A DNA stretch of 64,000 nucleotides from Serripes groenlandicus (lineage: Eukaryota; Mollusca; Bivalvia; Cardiida; Cardiidae): contig JASEVX010000003.1 in assembly GCA_031761405.1 (NCBI GenBank), positions 113,217,044 through 113,281,043 of the forward strand, read 5' to 3'. Made by a program: the position numbers and the translations under genes. How positions within the stretch are numbered: the first letter of the stretch is position 1; each line of letters begins with the position of its first letter. Under the pieces are notes generated by a model that was given only the letters and a program-made list of their open reading frames with translations, did no database searches and had not been told where the DNA came from. This document shows positions 11,418-24,119 of the stretch, one piece after another.

Positions 11418-11741
11418 TCAACATACACATGAACGTATAGGAAACACGATGTACCGATTTTACTTAGCATGAACATGCAGTTTGTTTCATTTAAATGAAC
11501 CTGTAAAAATTCTTATATGTTATTTGGCGGTTTCCCCTTTCTACGGTACAGGAGAATTCTGGAAGCATTGTGGGAAGGGAAAACAATTGCTAAAATTGCT
11601 CCATTCCTAAGAATGCTTTCAAAATGTAATGCATTTAATACTTTAATATTTTAAAAGATGTTACAATGTGTGATTTTTCAAAGAAGGCGACTCGACTCCT
11701 CTTTAAGTAAAGTAAAGGAAAAGCCCCGATAATTCTAATAT

Positions 11742-12155
11742 TTAAATCCCTTTACAATTTTCAGTCTCATTTTGACGATAGCAGCAAGCGGCTTTTGAAA
11801 ACATTGTGACAAACGGAGATATTTCTTCATAATGTGCAATCTCCCCATTTGTCATATTCTCGTTTCACTCAATTCAATATGCGTTCATTGTACTTTCAAT
11901 GTATGAGAGTTTCCCCTAGTTTACCGAGACGTTTTTCAAGGTCGTCTGCTGCATGTTTGTCATGTGTGGAAAAGGGGGTTAACCCTTTCCCACTTTAGAC
12001 GCATTTTGAAAACATTGTGACCAAAGGTGAAATTGCTTATTTTTTTTTAACTTTATTAAACAATAAAGCTATCTTTTATGGAGATTTTTCAGGTTTTTGT
12101 CACAATGTTTTCAAAGTTGTCTGCTGCTTATTTGTTGTATGTGGGAAAGAGTTAA
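11742..12155. mobile_element. Two abutting family 1 MITEs sharing one TTAA
   Basis: The first copy spans 11742-11982 and the second 11979-12155. The TTAA at 11979-11982 serves as right flank of one and left flank of the other. The second is shorter, with a T-rich gap in the hairpin. Confidence 0.7.
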
Positions 12156-12444
12156 TAAAGATTTTTCAAAGGGTAGTCAGTCGTCTGTCCAATAGAAATG
12201 GTTAATCGAGATACGTTGCAGTAACTATCAAATCGAGATGATTGTTTACCAATAAAATCAATAAACCACCTAAATACCCCCTTTGTCATTTGTAACAAGA
12301 AATTTAATATCTTATACGGGGAGCTAGCCAGCAGGTACCGGTATTTAATAACTGTTTGACAGCTCAGATGTTCTTATTGACACGGACTCTCACTCACCCT
12401 TTTTCTGTTACAGATGAATTGTTATGCCTCTGATTCTTTAAATT

Positions 12445-12545
12445 TGTTTGTCACAACGTTTATTGGGGTTTTACGCCGTTTTCAACATTATTTCAGTTAC
12501 ATCAATACGACAGTTCACTTATCCATGATCCCCGTAAATTTGTTT
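12445..12545 (-). mobile_element. SINE tail fragment
   Basis: GGGGTTTTACGCCGTTTTCA and TATTTCAGTTACATCA match the reversed SINE tail; the head is missing. Confidence 0.5.
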
Positions 12546-12616
12546 ACCCTCGCTGTATGGAATTCACTATTTGGCGAGGAATCACCCCTGAAGCAGACGA
12601 TCAGTGAGCTAAACTG

Positions 12617-12772
12617 CTAATCCTTTTCCATATATACGAAATGTGCAATAGACGACTTGCGATGGATGTATCATAATTATGAAATAGAATGGAAAAATGA
12701 CATCTTATAATGAGCAGTTTTGCATTTTGCAACATTGTTTTCAGAAGCCATTTGCAAGTGGGAAAGAGTTAA
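12617..12772. mobile_element. Family 1 MITE, short degenerate copy
   Basis: TCCTTTTCCATAT left and GTGGGAAAGAGTTAA right; the interior is reduced. Confidence 0.55.
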
Positions 12773-12796
12773 TAACGGTTAACTACTAAACTGTCC

Positions 12797-13144
12797 TTAA
12801 CGCTTTTCCACATGCAACCAATTTGCAGCAGACGACTTTGAAAACTGTACCGCAAACATATGATCAAATCTATATAAATGTAAGTATAAATATTGAACGG
12901 AGTTGAAAACATTGTGGCAAAAAGAGAAATTGCTTGTTTTGAGCAATTTCTTCTTTTGTCACAAAGTTTTCAAAAGTCTCTGCAGCAGACGATTCCTGAA
13001 GAAATTGTGACAACTTCTCCTTTTGTCACAATGTTTTCAACTTTATTCAATGAGTGTTATTTGACTTACAGAGAGTTTCAAAACTTTTGATTAAATGTTT
13101 TCAAAGTCGTCTGCTGCGGGTTTATTGTATGGGGGAATTGGTTA
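12797..13144. mobile_element. Family 1 MITE, composite of two copies
   Basis: At about 348 bp it is over-long. A second CTGCAGCAGACG block and second TTTTGTCACAATG arm occur inside, suggesting recombination or nesting of two family members between the outer TTAA sites. Confidence 0.6.
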
Positions 13145-13239
13145 AAAGAGTGCATTTGGTTGTTATTGACATTTGTTTCTATAACCCCGATACATGTCGG
13201 GTTTTGTGGGACATGGATTACATAGGCACATAAGTACCA

Positions 13240-13536
13240 GGGGCCCGTTTTACAAACGATGCGTAATTTGCTGCCTTGACACACGATACTTTTCTTTAAT
13301 CTCCCTATCACTCAGATTGTTCGGCAAATCTGTCCTATCGCGACAATTGCGAGGTTGGCGACGTCGGGCTTGTCTTCGGTCGGTCATATTTACGCTGTTC
13401 GAAAGAAACTTACGCAAGCAATCTTCTAACGTAATTCTACGCCAATATTTACGTGAATACTTACGTGATAACATCTAAGTAGAACGAATTTATGAACAAA
13501 AGAAGTACGCGTAAATCCGTTAGTAAAACGGGCCCA
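13240..13536. mobile_element. MITE family 4 (GGGCCCGTTTTAC ends)
   Basis: Inverted ends GGGCCCGTTTTAC (13241-13253) and GTAAAACGGGCCC (13523-13535) enclose about 270 bp with inner inverted words such as TTACGTGAATAC. The open frames inside run on both strands and look incidental. Confidence 0.7.
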
Positions 13537-13558
13537 ACGGGAATAAGGGCAAACATAA

Positions 13559-14588
13559 GTTACAGTCAAACCAGTGCTAAAGGCCAACTTTGTCACAAGT
13601 TACAGTCAAACCAGTGCTAAAGGCCAACTTTGTCACAAGTTACAGTCAAACCAGTGCTAAAAGCCAACTTTGTCACAAGTTACAGTCAAACCAGTGCTAA
13701 AGGCCAACTTTGTCACAAGTTACAGTCAAACCAGTGCTAAAGGCCGACTTTGTCACAAGTTACAGTCAAACCTGTGCTAAAGGCCAACTTTGTCACAAGT
13801 TACAGTCAAACCAGTGCTAAAGGCCAACTTTGTCACACGTTACAGTCAAACCAGTGCTAAAGGCCAACTTTGTCACACGTTACAGTCAAACCAGTGCTAA
13901 AGGCCAACTTTGTCACATGTTACAGTCAAACCAGTGCTAAAGGCCAACTTTGTCACAAGTTACAGTCAAACCAGTGCTAAAGGCCAACTTTGTCACAAGT
14001 TACAGTCAAACCTGTGCTAAAGGCCAACTTTGTCACAAGTTACAGTCAAACCTGTGCTAAAGGCCAACTTTGTCACAAGTTACAGTCAAACCAGTGCTAA
14101 AGGCCAACTTTGTCACAAGTTACGGTCAAACCTGTGCTAAAGGCCAACTTTGTCACAAGTTACAGTCAAACCAGTGCTAAAGGCCAACTTTGTCACAAGT
14201 TACAGTCAAACCTGTGCTAAAGGCCAACTTTGTCACAAGTTACAGTCAAACCAGTGCTAAAGGCCAACTTTGTCACAAGTTACAGTCAAACCAGTGCTAA
14301 AGGCCAACTTTGTCACACGTTACAGTCAAACCTGTGCTAAAGGCCAACTGTGTCACAAGTTACAGTCAAACCTGTGCTAAAGGCCAACTTTGTCACAAGT
14401 TACAGTCATACCAGTGCTAAAGGCCAACTTTGTCACAAGTTACAGTCAAACCTGTGCTAAAGGCCAACTTTGTCACAAGTTACAGTCAAACCTGTGCTAA
14501 AGGCCAACTTTGTCACAAGTTACAGTCAAACCAGTGCTAAAGGCCAACTTTGTCACACGTTACAGTCAAACCAGTGCTAAAGGCCAAC
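13559..14588. repeat. Tandem array of a 40-bp unit (about 26 copies)
   Basis: The unit is GTTACAGTCAAACCAGTGCT followed by AAAGGCCAACTTTGTCACAA. Copies are nearly identical; variants swap CCAGTG/CCTGTG and ACAAGT/ACACGT. It lies directly between the family 4 MITE and a reversed SINE. Confidence 0.95.
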
Positions 14589-14591
14589 ATG

Positions 14592-14870
14592 TCATGGCGG
14601 CTGTTCACCAAACGTGATTCTCGGACCATTCTCACACGAGTAGTACACCCAACATTCTTCACAGGCAACTGGCCAGCACCATACGAACTGGCTACCACCA
14701 TACGAACTGGCTACCACCATACCACGTAAACTTTTTATCGAATTGAGAAAAGACGAATGACCTCAAAAAGAATTTTGCTAACGATAGGAAGGAATGTACT
14801 TACTAAGTCGGAGTTCGAACCGGCAACCTTTGATTGACAGCCCCCGACTGAGCTATCTGGCCTGTTCGTG
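14592..14870 (-). mobile_element. SINE type 1, reverse, tail replaced by the 40-bp array
   Basis: CATGGCGGCTGTTCACC, TTCACAGGCAACTGGC and the head TTCGAACCGGCAACC...GACTGAGCTA read as a reversed type 1 SINE. The A-rich tail side meets the 40-bp satellite. ACCATACGAACTGGCTACC is duplicated inside. Confidence 0.6.
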
Positions 14871-14928
14871 TTACATTGGCAAGTAGTGGGACTGCTGCAG
14901 AACCGATCGAAACGATAAAACATAAATA

Positions 14929-15220
14929 TGAGCCCGTTCCGCGACAAAACCAACATTGTGTACTCTGCGTAAAGTATTGACCCGGATGCCTAAGCATGCC
15001 GCGCAGACTTACACTTTTCGCCTCCTGTGGATTTTCTATTTCAGGAATCATTACTCTATACCTCTATCCCCATGAGACGGAATGTGTCGGCCCGGATCAG
15101 TCTGCGCGGACAGCGCAGGCTGATCTGGGTCGATACATTACGCAGAGGTCATAATGTCGGTTTTCCTCGCCGATACATTACGCATAGGTCATAATGTCGG
15201 TTTTCAGCCGTCCCGGCTGA
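14929..15220. mobile_element. MITE family 2 with an internal duplication
   Basis: GAGCCCGTTCCGCGACAAAA at the left, GCCGTCCCGGCTGA at the right. The block GATACATTACGCA...GTCATAATGTCGGTTTTC is present twice in a row near the right end. Confidence 0.65.
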
Positions 15221-15250
15221 TATAGAAGTTTTTTTATTCAGAAGTTTTCT

Positions 15251-15399
15251 TTCACCCTTCCCCACTTGTAGACTTAGTTTGAAGCATCTGTAGCAGACAG
15301 CATTGGGCTTTAACTTATACAGACTTTCCGTAAGTTTGCCTTGATATTTTTCAAACTCATATGCTGCATACTTTGCTTGTGTATGTGGGAAAGGGTTAA
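15251..15399. mobile_element. Family 1 MITE, deleted centre
   Basis: CCCTTCCCCACTTGTAGAC left, GTATGTGGGAAAGGGTTAA right. The hairpin core is missing. Confidence 0.6.
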
Positions 15400-15475
15400 A
15401 GAAACGACAAATAATCAGGTTTCGGTGATATTTAAAGAAAGAAAAGGCTGCGTCATCAAGAGCCGCACAAAGCAA

Positions 15476-15705
15476 TTAACCCTTTCACTCATATATACGA
15501 TTCCTGACGTCTCTACAGCAGACGACTTTTTGAAAACATGGCGAAAATAAAAGAAATTGCTCAAAACGAGCAATTTCTCCTTTTGTTACCATGCATTCAA
15601 CTTTATTTGATTATTGTACTTTCATTTAAAGGGAGTTTCCAATTTGTTGGGGTCATGTTTTTAAAGTCGTCTGCTGCAGACTTACTGTATGTGGGAATGA
15701 GGTAA
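15476..15705. mobile_element. Family 1 MITE, full length
   Basis: TTAACCCTTTCACTCAT left, ATGTGGGAATGAGGTAA right; intact AATTGCTCAAAACGAGCAATT centre. Confidence 0.75.
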
Positions 15706-16232
15706 AACATAGAGAGGTTACTTTTTGCCTCAGAGATATTTGTCCTATCTCTTATGAATGTGACGCAATTTGCAATTTGTAAACAAATTGATTAAACGCT
15801 TGTAATTATGATATATCATTATTATTGACACTAAATTTATCTAAATGTCTGTATGGGGCTAGTATTCAAATTAATGAATGCTAGAACTAAGGCACAATTG
15901 CGCTGGTCTTTATGTTTAAACTAAACTTTTTCTTTAATAACTGCAGTTTACTATGATTAATTCAAAGTGTGGCTATTATATTAAATAGCTCTTTTAAGAC
16001 TAAATGTTTTCAAACAGGTGAAAATGCACACAATATTACAAATCGTAAAAACTCTTTAAACGTTGTTTAATTATGAATGCGAAAATTCTGTGTCCCGTAA
16101 TTGAATGATATTGTCAAACGAAATTATAATTATGTAATTGCTGATAAAACGTTTAATTGGTTGACACGGTACCAGGAGAACAAGTATACATATATCTTTG
16201 CAAAACAAAGAATTAAATAAAAAAAAAATACG
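15706..16232. other. No gene seen
   Basis: AT-rich non-coding sequence with poly-A and poly-T runs; no recognisable element. Confidence 0.5.
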
Positions 16233-16233
16233 T

Positions 16234-16412
16234 TTAATCCTTTCAAACATGCAGACGAGAAATTTGACGTATCTGCATTGGATGACTTTTGAATGAGTAA
16301 TTTCTTCTTTTGTCAAAATGATTTCAACTTTTCTCAATAGCTATGCACTAATGCATCCAGATATTCCTTAATATTGCCTAGACTGTCTACTGCAGATGTG
16401 TTGTATACTGGT
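16234..16412. mobile_element. Family 1 MITE, degenerate
   Basis: TTAATCCTTTCAAACATGCA left; GTCTACTGCAGATGTGTTGT right; TTTTGTCAAAATGATTTCAA between. Confidence 0.5.
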
Positions 16413-16553
16413 TGTAAACGAATAAGTCGGCTACTAGTTCGACCTAATTTATTCTACCTTGTTCCAATTTCCGATATTTGTCCAACAATGAGACGAACCC
16501 TTGATTTACAATGTATACCAATTTACAAACAACGCAAAAGACTAGGAAAACAA

Positions 16554-16817
16554 ATGAGCCGTTCCATGAGAAAACCAACATTGTGAACGCTGCGTAAAGT
16601 ATCGACCGGATCAGCCTAAGCATGCCGCGCAGGCTAATCCGGAGATACGCTTTTCGCCCCCTGTGAATTTTCTGTTTCAGGAATCATTACTCTATACCTC
16701 TTTCACCCTGAGGCGGAATGTGTCGGCCCGGATTAGCCTGCGCGGACTGCGCAGACTGATCAGGGTCGATACATAACGCAGAATCCATAATGTTTTTTTT
16801 TTCATGGAACAGCTCAA
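16554..16817. mobile_element. MITE family 2
   Basis: TGAGCCGTTCCATGAGAAAA and TTTTCATGGAACAGCTCA are the inverted ends; the inner CG-rich words match other copies. Confidence 0.75.
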
Positions 16818-16934
16818 ATGTATTGCATTCATGGAGGTAGATGGCGGTTTCGATTAACTTGGTCCTTGCAAGCCAATCTTACTATATGTAAGAGGAAGCT
16901 ACAACATCAATAATTAGTTAAAACAATACATTCA

Positions 16935-18945
16935 TGATAAATTGATACGATGCGCATATGATAAGCTGATACGATGCGCATATGATTAGTTGATACGATG
17001 CGCATATGATTAGTCTATATGATACGTGTATGATACGTGTATGATAAATTAATACGATTCATATATCATCAGTTTTTTGATACGTATATGATCACTTAAT
17101 ACGATTCATATATCATCAGTTTTTACGATACGTATATGATCAGTTAATACGAATCATATATCATCAGTTTTTACGATACGTATATGATCAGTTAATACGA
17201 TTTATATACCATCAGTTTTTACGATACGTATATGATCAGTTAATACGATTCTTATACCATCAGTTTTTACGATACGTATATGATCACTTAATACTATTCA
17301 TATATCATCAGTTTTTATGATATGTATATGATCAGTTACGATTCATATACCATCAGTTTTACGATACGTATATGATCACTTAATACGATTCATATATCAT
17401 CAGTTTTACGATACGTATATGATCACTTAATACGATTCATATACCATCCGTTTTTACGATTCATATATCATCTGTTTTTTGATACGTATATGATCAGTTA
17501 ATACGATTCTTATACCATAAATTTTTATGATACGTATATGATCAGTTAATACGATTCATATATCCTCAGTTTTTACGATACGTATATGATCAGTTAATAC
17601 AATTCATATATCCTCAGTTTTTACGATACGTAATCATCAGTTTTACGATACGTATATGATCAGTTAATACGATTCATTTATCATCAGTTTTTAAGATACG
17701 TATATGATCAATTAATACGATTCATATACCATCCGTTTTTACGATACGTATATAATCAGTTAATACGATACATTATATAATCAGTTAATACGATTTATTC
17801 TATACTCATTTAATACGATACATTATAGGATCAGTTAATACGATACATTATAAGATCAGCTAAAACGATATAATATACGATTAGTTAATACGATACATTG
17901 TTACATCATACAATCAGTTAAGACGATACATTATATAATTAGTTAATATGATACATTATATAATTAGTTAATACGATACATTATATAATTAGTTAGTACG
18001 ATGCATAATAGGATCAGTTAAGACGATACAGTATAGGATCAGTTAAGACGATACAGTATAGGATCAGTTAAGACGATGCATTATATGATTAGTTAATACG
18101 ATACATTATAGGATCAGTTAATACGATACATTATAAGATCAGCTAAAACGATATACTATACGATAAGTTAATACGATACATTGTAGGATCAGTTAATACG
18201 ATACATTGTAGGACCAGTTAATACGATACATAATAAAGTTGGTTAAGACGATACATCATACAATTAGTTAAGACGATACATTATATAATTAGTTAATATG
18301 ATACATTATATAATAAGTTAATACGATACATTATATAATTAGTTAGTACGATGCATACTAGGATCAGTTAAAACGATACAGTATAGGATCAGTTAAGACG
18401 ATACAGTATAGGATCAGTTAAGACGATACAGTATAGGATCAGTTAAGACGATGCATTATATGATTAGTTAATACGATACATTATAGGATCAGTTAATACG
18501 ATACATTATAAGATCAGCTAAAACGATATAATATACGATTAGTTAATACAATACATTATAGGATCAGTTAATACGATACAGTGTAGGATCAGTTATACGA
18601 TACATTGTAGGATCAGTTAATACGATACATAATAAAATTATTTAAGACGATACATCATACAATTAGTTAAGATGATACATTATATAATTAGTTAATATGA
18701 TACATTATATAATTAGTTAATACGATACATTACATAATTAGTTAGTACGATGCATAATAGGATCAGTTAAGACGATACAGTATAGGATCAGTTAAGACGA
18801 TGCATTATATGATTAGTTAAGAAGATACATTATAGGATCAGTTAAGACGATACAGTATAGGATCAGTTAAGACGATACAGTATAGGATCAGTTAAGACTA
18901 TACAGTATATAATCAGCTACAAGATAAATGTACGATCAGTTTTAA
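16935..18945. repeat. AT-rich satellite with two unit types
   Basis: 16935-17760 repeats a block of about 46-47 bp (ACGATACGTATATGATCAGT then TAATACGATTCATATATCAT). From 17760 it becomes a unit of about 24 bp (ACGATACATTATAGGATCAG). Many point and length variants. Minisatellite-like, non-coding. Confidence 0.9.
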
Positions 18946-19375
18946 AATATGTTACATTATATAAACATTTTACATTTTAAATCATTTAAAATGTGGTCAG
19001 TTAATACGATACTTTGATGATCAGTTTATATAGTTAAGTCAATCTTTCAAAATTATATCTTATTAAAGTTCAAAACATATTGAGCGATATAACATATAAT
19101 TAACTATTGAAAAAATATTTTCTAAATGTATTTTATAATTTCTAACAATGTGTTACGAATCAATGTTTAAATATTGATCGTTCCACCATACCCCGCCTCT
19201 CAAATAGATGTACAAGACAGAATAAATAATACAAACAAATAGTGTCAAAGTTGTTGAAATACATTTAAATCTAATTGTTTGCTATATTGTATGAACGGCG
19301 GAAAGAATTCAATGTCATGATTATAGCTGTTTAAAGACAGAAGTCATGTCACCGGGAAAAACGATTGTCCGGTGT
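18946..19375. other. No gene seen
   Basis: AT-rich decay zone of the satellite, then unique sequence with no recognisable feature. Confidence 0.5.
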
Positions 19376-19566
19376 TTAATCCTTTCCCTCATACAACAAA
19401 TCTGCAGCAGACGACTTTGAAAAACATATAGGCAAACATATGGAAACTCTATAAATGAAAGAACAAGTATAGTAAAACTTTTAAATATTGTGGCAATTTT
19501 TTGTTTGTTTTACAATGTTTTCAAAAGTCGACTGCTGCAAAGAGGTTAAAAACGTCTGTGTATAGG
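19376..19566. mobile_element. Family 1 MITE, central deletion
   Basis: TTAATCCTTTCCCTCATAC left with CTGCAGCAGACGACTTTG; the right side keeps GTCGACTGCTGCA. The hairpin is shortened. Confidence 0.6.
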
Positions 19567-19710
19567 AACGTCCTTAAGTGTTGTTACGATTGAGTGAAGC
19601 TACATGTTCAGTCAAATGTGTACTTGCAAGTCAATGTTTCTATCTTTGTCAGACAGACCGTACACTACAAGTATTCCTTAGTTACTTACCTACGAGAACG
19701 ATTGCTTTCT

Positions 19711-19933
19711 TTAACCCTTTCCCACATACAACAATTCTGCAGCAGACGACTTTGAAAACATATTAGCCAAAACAATGACATTCTTAAAAATGAAGGAATA
19801 ATTACTGAATAAAGTTGAAAATATTGCGGCAAGAGAAATTGCTCGATTTGAGCAATTTTTTCTTTTATCACAATGTTTTCAAAAGTCGTCTGCTGTAAAG
19901 GCACCAACAAGCCTTTACACGGTAAAGGGTTAA
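19711..19933. mobile_element. Family 1 MITE, full length
   Basis: TTAACCCTTTCCCACATAC left; GGTAAAGGGTTAA right; hairpin AATTGCTCGATTTGAGCAATT. Confidence 0.78.
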
Positions 19934-19959
19934 CTCGATACCTGTTATTTACGCCCGCC

Positions 19960-20327
19960 CCTTTCCCATTTGCAACAAATCTTCAGCAGACTTTTCCCTG
20001 CTGCTAAGGAAGCTTAATAAGAATGGCAGCCACAGCATGACCCTGTTTGAACCGTAAGAACCGGTTAAATGAGTCTGAACGGTTGGAGTCAATGTAACTC
20101 TTAAGCCCCAACAGGTGGAGTGGTATTGGTTGCATACCTTATATATATATATATATATTATCTGGATGTAAATATAAGTTTTGGGACCAATACCATCTTT
20201 CCTATCCGCCGCAATACGACCTTCAGTAGTCATAGGTTATCCATTCAATTATAGAGATTTTCAATTTTTCGACAAAATATGTTCAAAGTCGTCTGCTGCA
20301 TAATTGTCGTATGAGGGAAAGGGTTAA
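19960..20327. mobile_element. Family 1 MITE split by an unrelated insert
   Basis: The left end CCCCTTTCCCATTTGCAAC and the right half from about 20225 to ATGAGGGAAAGGGTTAA belong to the family. About 220 bp in between, with a TA microsatellite at 20142-20160, do not. Confidence 0.5.
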
Positions 20328-20690
20328 TATTATTTCGTATGGCCTGACTGGTGATCATACCCTGACTAGACCCTCTACGAATGCAGATACTCCAACCACT
20401 AACTACACCACGGAGTTAATTCAAAAGAGAGAATAAACATTTCAATATCAAAATGTTGATATGAAATGTTCCGCAATGTTTGTCAAAATATATTTTATTT
20501 TTGGATTCTTCAAATATAGCTAAATTTTTATATAATGTTGAGCATCAAATTATACCATATAAAACATTTGTATTGTAACTAATTGTGTATGTGTATAATT
20601 GTATATGTACTCGTTTATGCCCTAATGATGATCACAATTCACATACATATTGTATTAAATTATGTTTTGTATATTGTGCATGGGCCGGTG
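20328..20690. other. No gene seen
   Basis: AT-rich, no recognised element. Confidence 0.5.
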
Positions 20691-20790
20691 GCCTACATAA
20701 CACTTTTGAATATCGAGGGCTTGGTTTGAAACGGTTGTAACTAAAAACCTATTTTGAAAACCCTAGTTTAGGGGCAATTTTGACGCCTTT

Positions 20791-20857
20791 GTAAACAATG
20801 CAAATTTAGGTGCCATTGCTCAGAACGAGCAATGGCACCTAAATTTTCATTGTTTAC
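20791..20857. repeat. Hairpin at the left edge of the 65-bp satellite
   Basis: GTAAACAATG...CATTGTTTAC arms pair around GCCATTGCTCAGAACGAGCA with two mismatches. It resembles the core of MITE family 3. Confidence 0.8.
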
Positions 20858-20865
20858 CAAGAAAA

Positions 20866-22312
20866 CCGAGATCTAAAGGTCTCTGTGTAAGCATTTCTCT
20901 TGAAGGAGACTGTGGCCTATAGGTAGATAGCCGAGATCTAAAGGTCTCTGTGTGACCATTTCTCTTGAAGGAGACTGTGGCCTATAGGTAGATAGCCGAG
21001 ATCTAAAGGTCTCTGTGTGACCATTTCTCTTGAAGGAGACTGTGGCCTATAGGTAGAATGTCGAGATCTAAAGGTCTCTGTGTAAGCATTTATCTTGAAG
21101 GAGACTGTGGCCTATAGGTAGATAGCCGAGATCTAAAGGTCTCTGTGTGACCATTTCTCTTGAAGGAGACTGTGGCCTATAGGTAGGTAGCCGAGATCTA
21201 AAGGTCTCTGTGTGACCATTTCTCTTGAAGGAGACTGTGGCCTATAGGTAGAATGTCGAGATCTAAAGGTCTCTGTGTAAGCATTTCTCTTGAAGGAGAC
21301 TGTGGCCTATAGGTAGATAGCCGAGATCTAAAGGTCTGTGTGTGACCATTTCTCTTGAAGGAGACTGTGGCCTATAGGTAGATAACCGAGATATAAAGGT
21401 CTCTGTGTGACCATTTCTCTTGAAGGAGACTGTGGCCTATAGGTAGAATGCCGAGATCTAAAGGTCTCTGTTTAAGCATTTCTCTTGAAGGAGACTGTGG
21501 CCTATAGGTAGATAGCCGAGATCTAAAGGTCTCTGTGTGACCATTTCTCTTGAAGGAGACTGTGGCCTATAGGTAGATAGCCGAGATCTAAAGGTCTCTG
21601 TGTGACCATTTCTCTTGAAGGAGAATGTGGCCTATAGGTAGATAGCCGAGATCTAAAGGTCTCTGTGTGACCATTTCTCTTGAAAGAGACTGTGGCCTAT
21701 AGGTAGATAGCCGAGATCTAAAGGTCTCTGTGTGACCATTTCTCTTGAAGGAGACTGTGGCCTATAGGTAGATCGCCGAGATCTAAAGGTCTCTGTGTAA
21801 GCATTTCTCTTGAAAGAGACTGTGGCCTATTAGTAGATAGCCGAGATCTAAAGGTCTCTGTGTGACCATTTCTCTTGAAGGAGACTGTGGCCTATAGGTA
21901 GATCGCCGAGATCTAAAGGTTTATGTGTAAGCATTTCTCTTGAAAGAGACTGTGGCCTATTAGTAGATGGCCGAGATCTAAAGGTCTCTGTGTGACCATT
22001 TCTCTTGAAGGAGACTGTAGCCTATAGGTAGAATGCCGAGATCTAAAGTTCTCTGTGTAAGCATTTCTCTTGAAAGAGACTGTGGCCTATAGGTAGAATG
22101 CCGAGATCTAAAGGTCTCTGTGTAAGCATTTCTCTTGAAGGAGACTGTGGCCTATAGGTAGATCGCCGAGATCTAAAGGTCTGTGTGCGACCATTTCTCT
22201 CTAAAGAGACTGTGGCCTATAGGTAGAATGCCAAGATCTAAAGGTCTCTGTGTAAGCATTTCTCTTGTAGGAGACTGTGGCCTATAGGTAGATTGCCGAG
22301 ATCTAAAGGTCT
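20866..22312. repeat. Tandem array of a 65-bp unit (about 22 copies)
   Basis: The unit has CCGAGATCTAAAGGTCTCTG, TTTCTCTTGAAGGAGACTG and GGCCTATAGGTAGATAG. Two variants, GTGTGACC and GTGTAAGC, are interspersed. It contains the palindromic words AGATCT and GGCC. Confidence 0.95.
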
Positions 22313-22668
22313 CAAATTCGAATCCTGAAAGAGCGGGATAAATCAATGTCAATATTTGGCATATTCCATTATCCTAGGCGAGACTAGTGGTTTGTGAATC
22401 CGGGAAGCAGACGTTGTTAGCATCCATCCTGGGGATCCATATTGACAATGTAACCCACATAACTTTTATTGAACCTTCTATGAACTATAGGCGAACAGTG
22501 TAGAACCAGATCGGACTGCTGATCTGGATATACAGTGTCCGCAAATGCATTACGGTTGGCTTTCGTGAACCGTGGCTTATTTTTTATTTTTTTATTTTAT
22601 ACCGTTTAATCTTATACCGTACGTCAACAGAAATATTTGTACAATAATGATATGATAATTATGGTAAT
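22313..22668. other. No gene seen
   Basis: Unique sequence after the 65-bp array; T-rich stretch near 22580. No exon or repeat recognised. Confidence 0.5.
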
Positions 22669-22903
22669 TGAGCCGTCCCGCGAGAAAACCAACATTATGG
22701 CCTCTGCGTAATGTATCGACCCATATCAGCCTGCGCAATCCCCACATGTTAATCCGGGCCGACACATTCCGTCTGAAGAGTAATGAGCCCCGAAACAGAA
22801 ACAGAAACAGAAAATCTAAAAGATCATGCGCGGTATGCTTAAGCTGATCCGGGTCGATGCTTTACGCATATTCCACAACGTTGGTTTTCTCGCGGAACGG
22901 CTC
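22669..22903. mobile_element. MITE family 2
   Basis: TGAGCCGTCCCGCGAGAAAA and TTTTCTCGCGGAACGGCTCG ends. The ACAGAA hexamer is tripled in the middle. Confidence 0.78.
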
Positions 22904-23242
22904 GTATATCATTTAATAAAAATGCATTCGTGACCTGAATTTAAAATGTTCAATTATTGACCAAGGCTGGTATTTAGTCTTAATAAAAGAAATTAAATGT
23001 AATTCTAAATGACTATATTTTTTTTTGTATCTTATGTAGCAAAGAAAATTAAAAGTAACGACGATGACAATCATAATTGAAATTGACAAACTAACCTCCT
23101 AAATACCACACTGTAGGCCAAGATGTATGCCGAGTTTGAATATTAACTATGCAGATTAAGATCCGCTGATTGGCAGCATTTCGCTCAATACTGCGCAGTA
23201 GGATCTGATCATGCACCGTGCTTAAAATTAAGAGAGTCAATC
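22904..23242. other. No gene seen
   Basis: AT-rich unique sequence. Confidence 0.5.
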
Positions 23243-23472
23243 TTAACCCTTTCCCTCATACGACAATTCTGCAGCAGACGACTTTGAACATATTTTGTCA
23301 AAACATAGAAAATCTCCATAATTGAGTAGATAACCTATGACAAAAAGTGGAAAACGTTGTGGCAAAAGGAGAAATTGCACGTTTTGTGCAATTTCTTCTT
23401 TTGTCTCTATGTTTTCAGAAAGCCGTCTGCTGCAGAGGCGTCAGAAAGCGTCTATATGAGGGAAAGGGTTAA
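23243..23472. mobile_element. Family 1 MITE, full length
   Basis: TTAA on both sides, CCCTTTCCCTCATACGAC / TATATGAGGGAAAGGG. Central hairpin AATTGCACGTTTTGTGCAATT shows a compensated change (GCAC/GTGC) against GCTC/GAGC in most copies. Confidence 0.85.
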
Positions 23473-23619
23473 CGGATATTATTTGGTCTGCTTTCCCTCA
23501 AAGAACTGCAAATTTCTGATTTACGTGATAAGCGGCCATTAGAGAAACAACTGGGCGCATAATGACGTAAGCACTTTAACCAGTTACCCCCGAAAAAAAA
23601 ATAGTTCTTCATTCTTTTG

Positions 23620-23847
23620 TTATTCCTTTCCCACATGCAATACGCCTGCAGCAGATGGCTTTGAAAACATGTAGACAAATGCATATAGGACATTTCTATT
23701 AATGAAAGTACAGTGTCAAAATAAAGTAGCAATCATTGTGACAAAAGGAGAAATTGCTCATTATGCTCAATATCTTCTGTCACAATGTTTTCACACATCG
23801 TCTGCTGCAGAGGCGTCAGCAAGTGCCTGTTTATGGAAAAGTGTTAA
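23620..23847. mobile_element. Family 1 MITE
   Basis: CCTTTCCCACATGCAAT left, TATGGAAAAGTGTTAA right, CTGCAGCAGATGGC subterminal. Confidence 0.68.
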
Positions 23848-24119
23848 AGAGTTCTGAACTTGTTAAAAAAAACCTCCATGTATTAAATCAAATTCCGATC
23901 AAATTTCCCGCCCTTACAAATCATGTGTAAAATTGCGTTTAAAATATAAGTTTTAAATTATGATTATACAATTATTGTAATGACACTTTTTGAACGCTCC
24001 GTTTCAAAAATTGAAACATCTCTAACGGCAAAACGTTTTGAAATGGCATAGGTTAATAACATTCCAATATTATCGAACTATGTAATGGTTATACTCTGTT
24101 ACTTATCTTATACCTTTGC

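Noticed and set aside
13194..13478. Arginine-rich ORF pair on both strands
   Set aside because: They lie on opposite strands over the inverted-repeat structure of the family 4 MITE and mirror each other.
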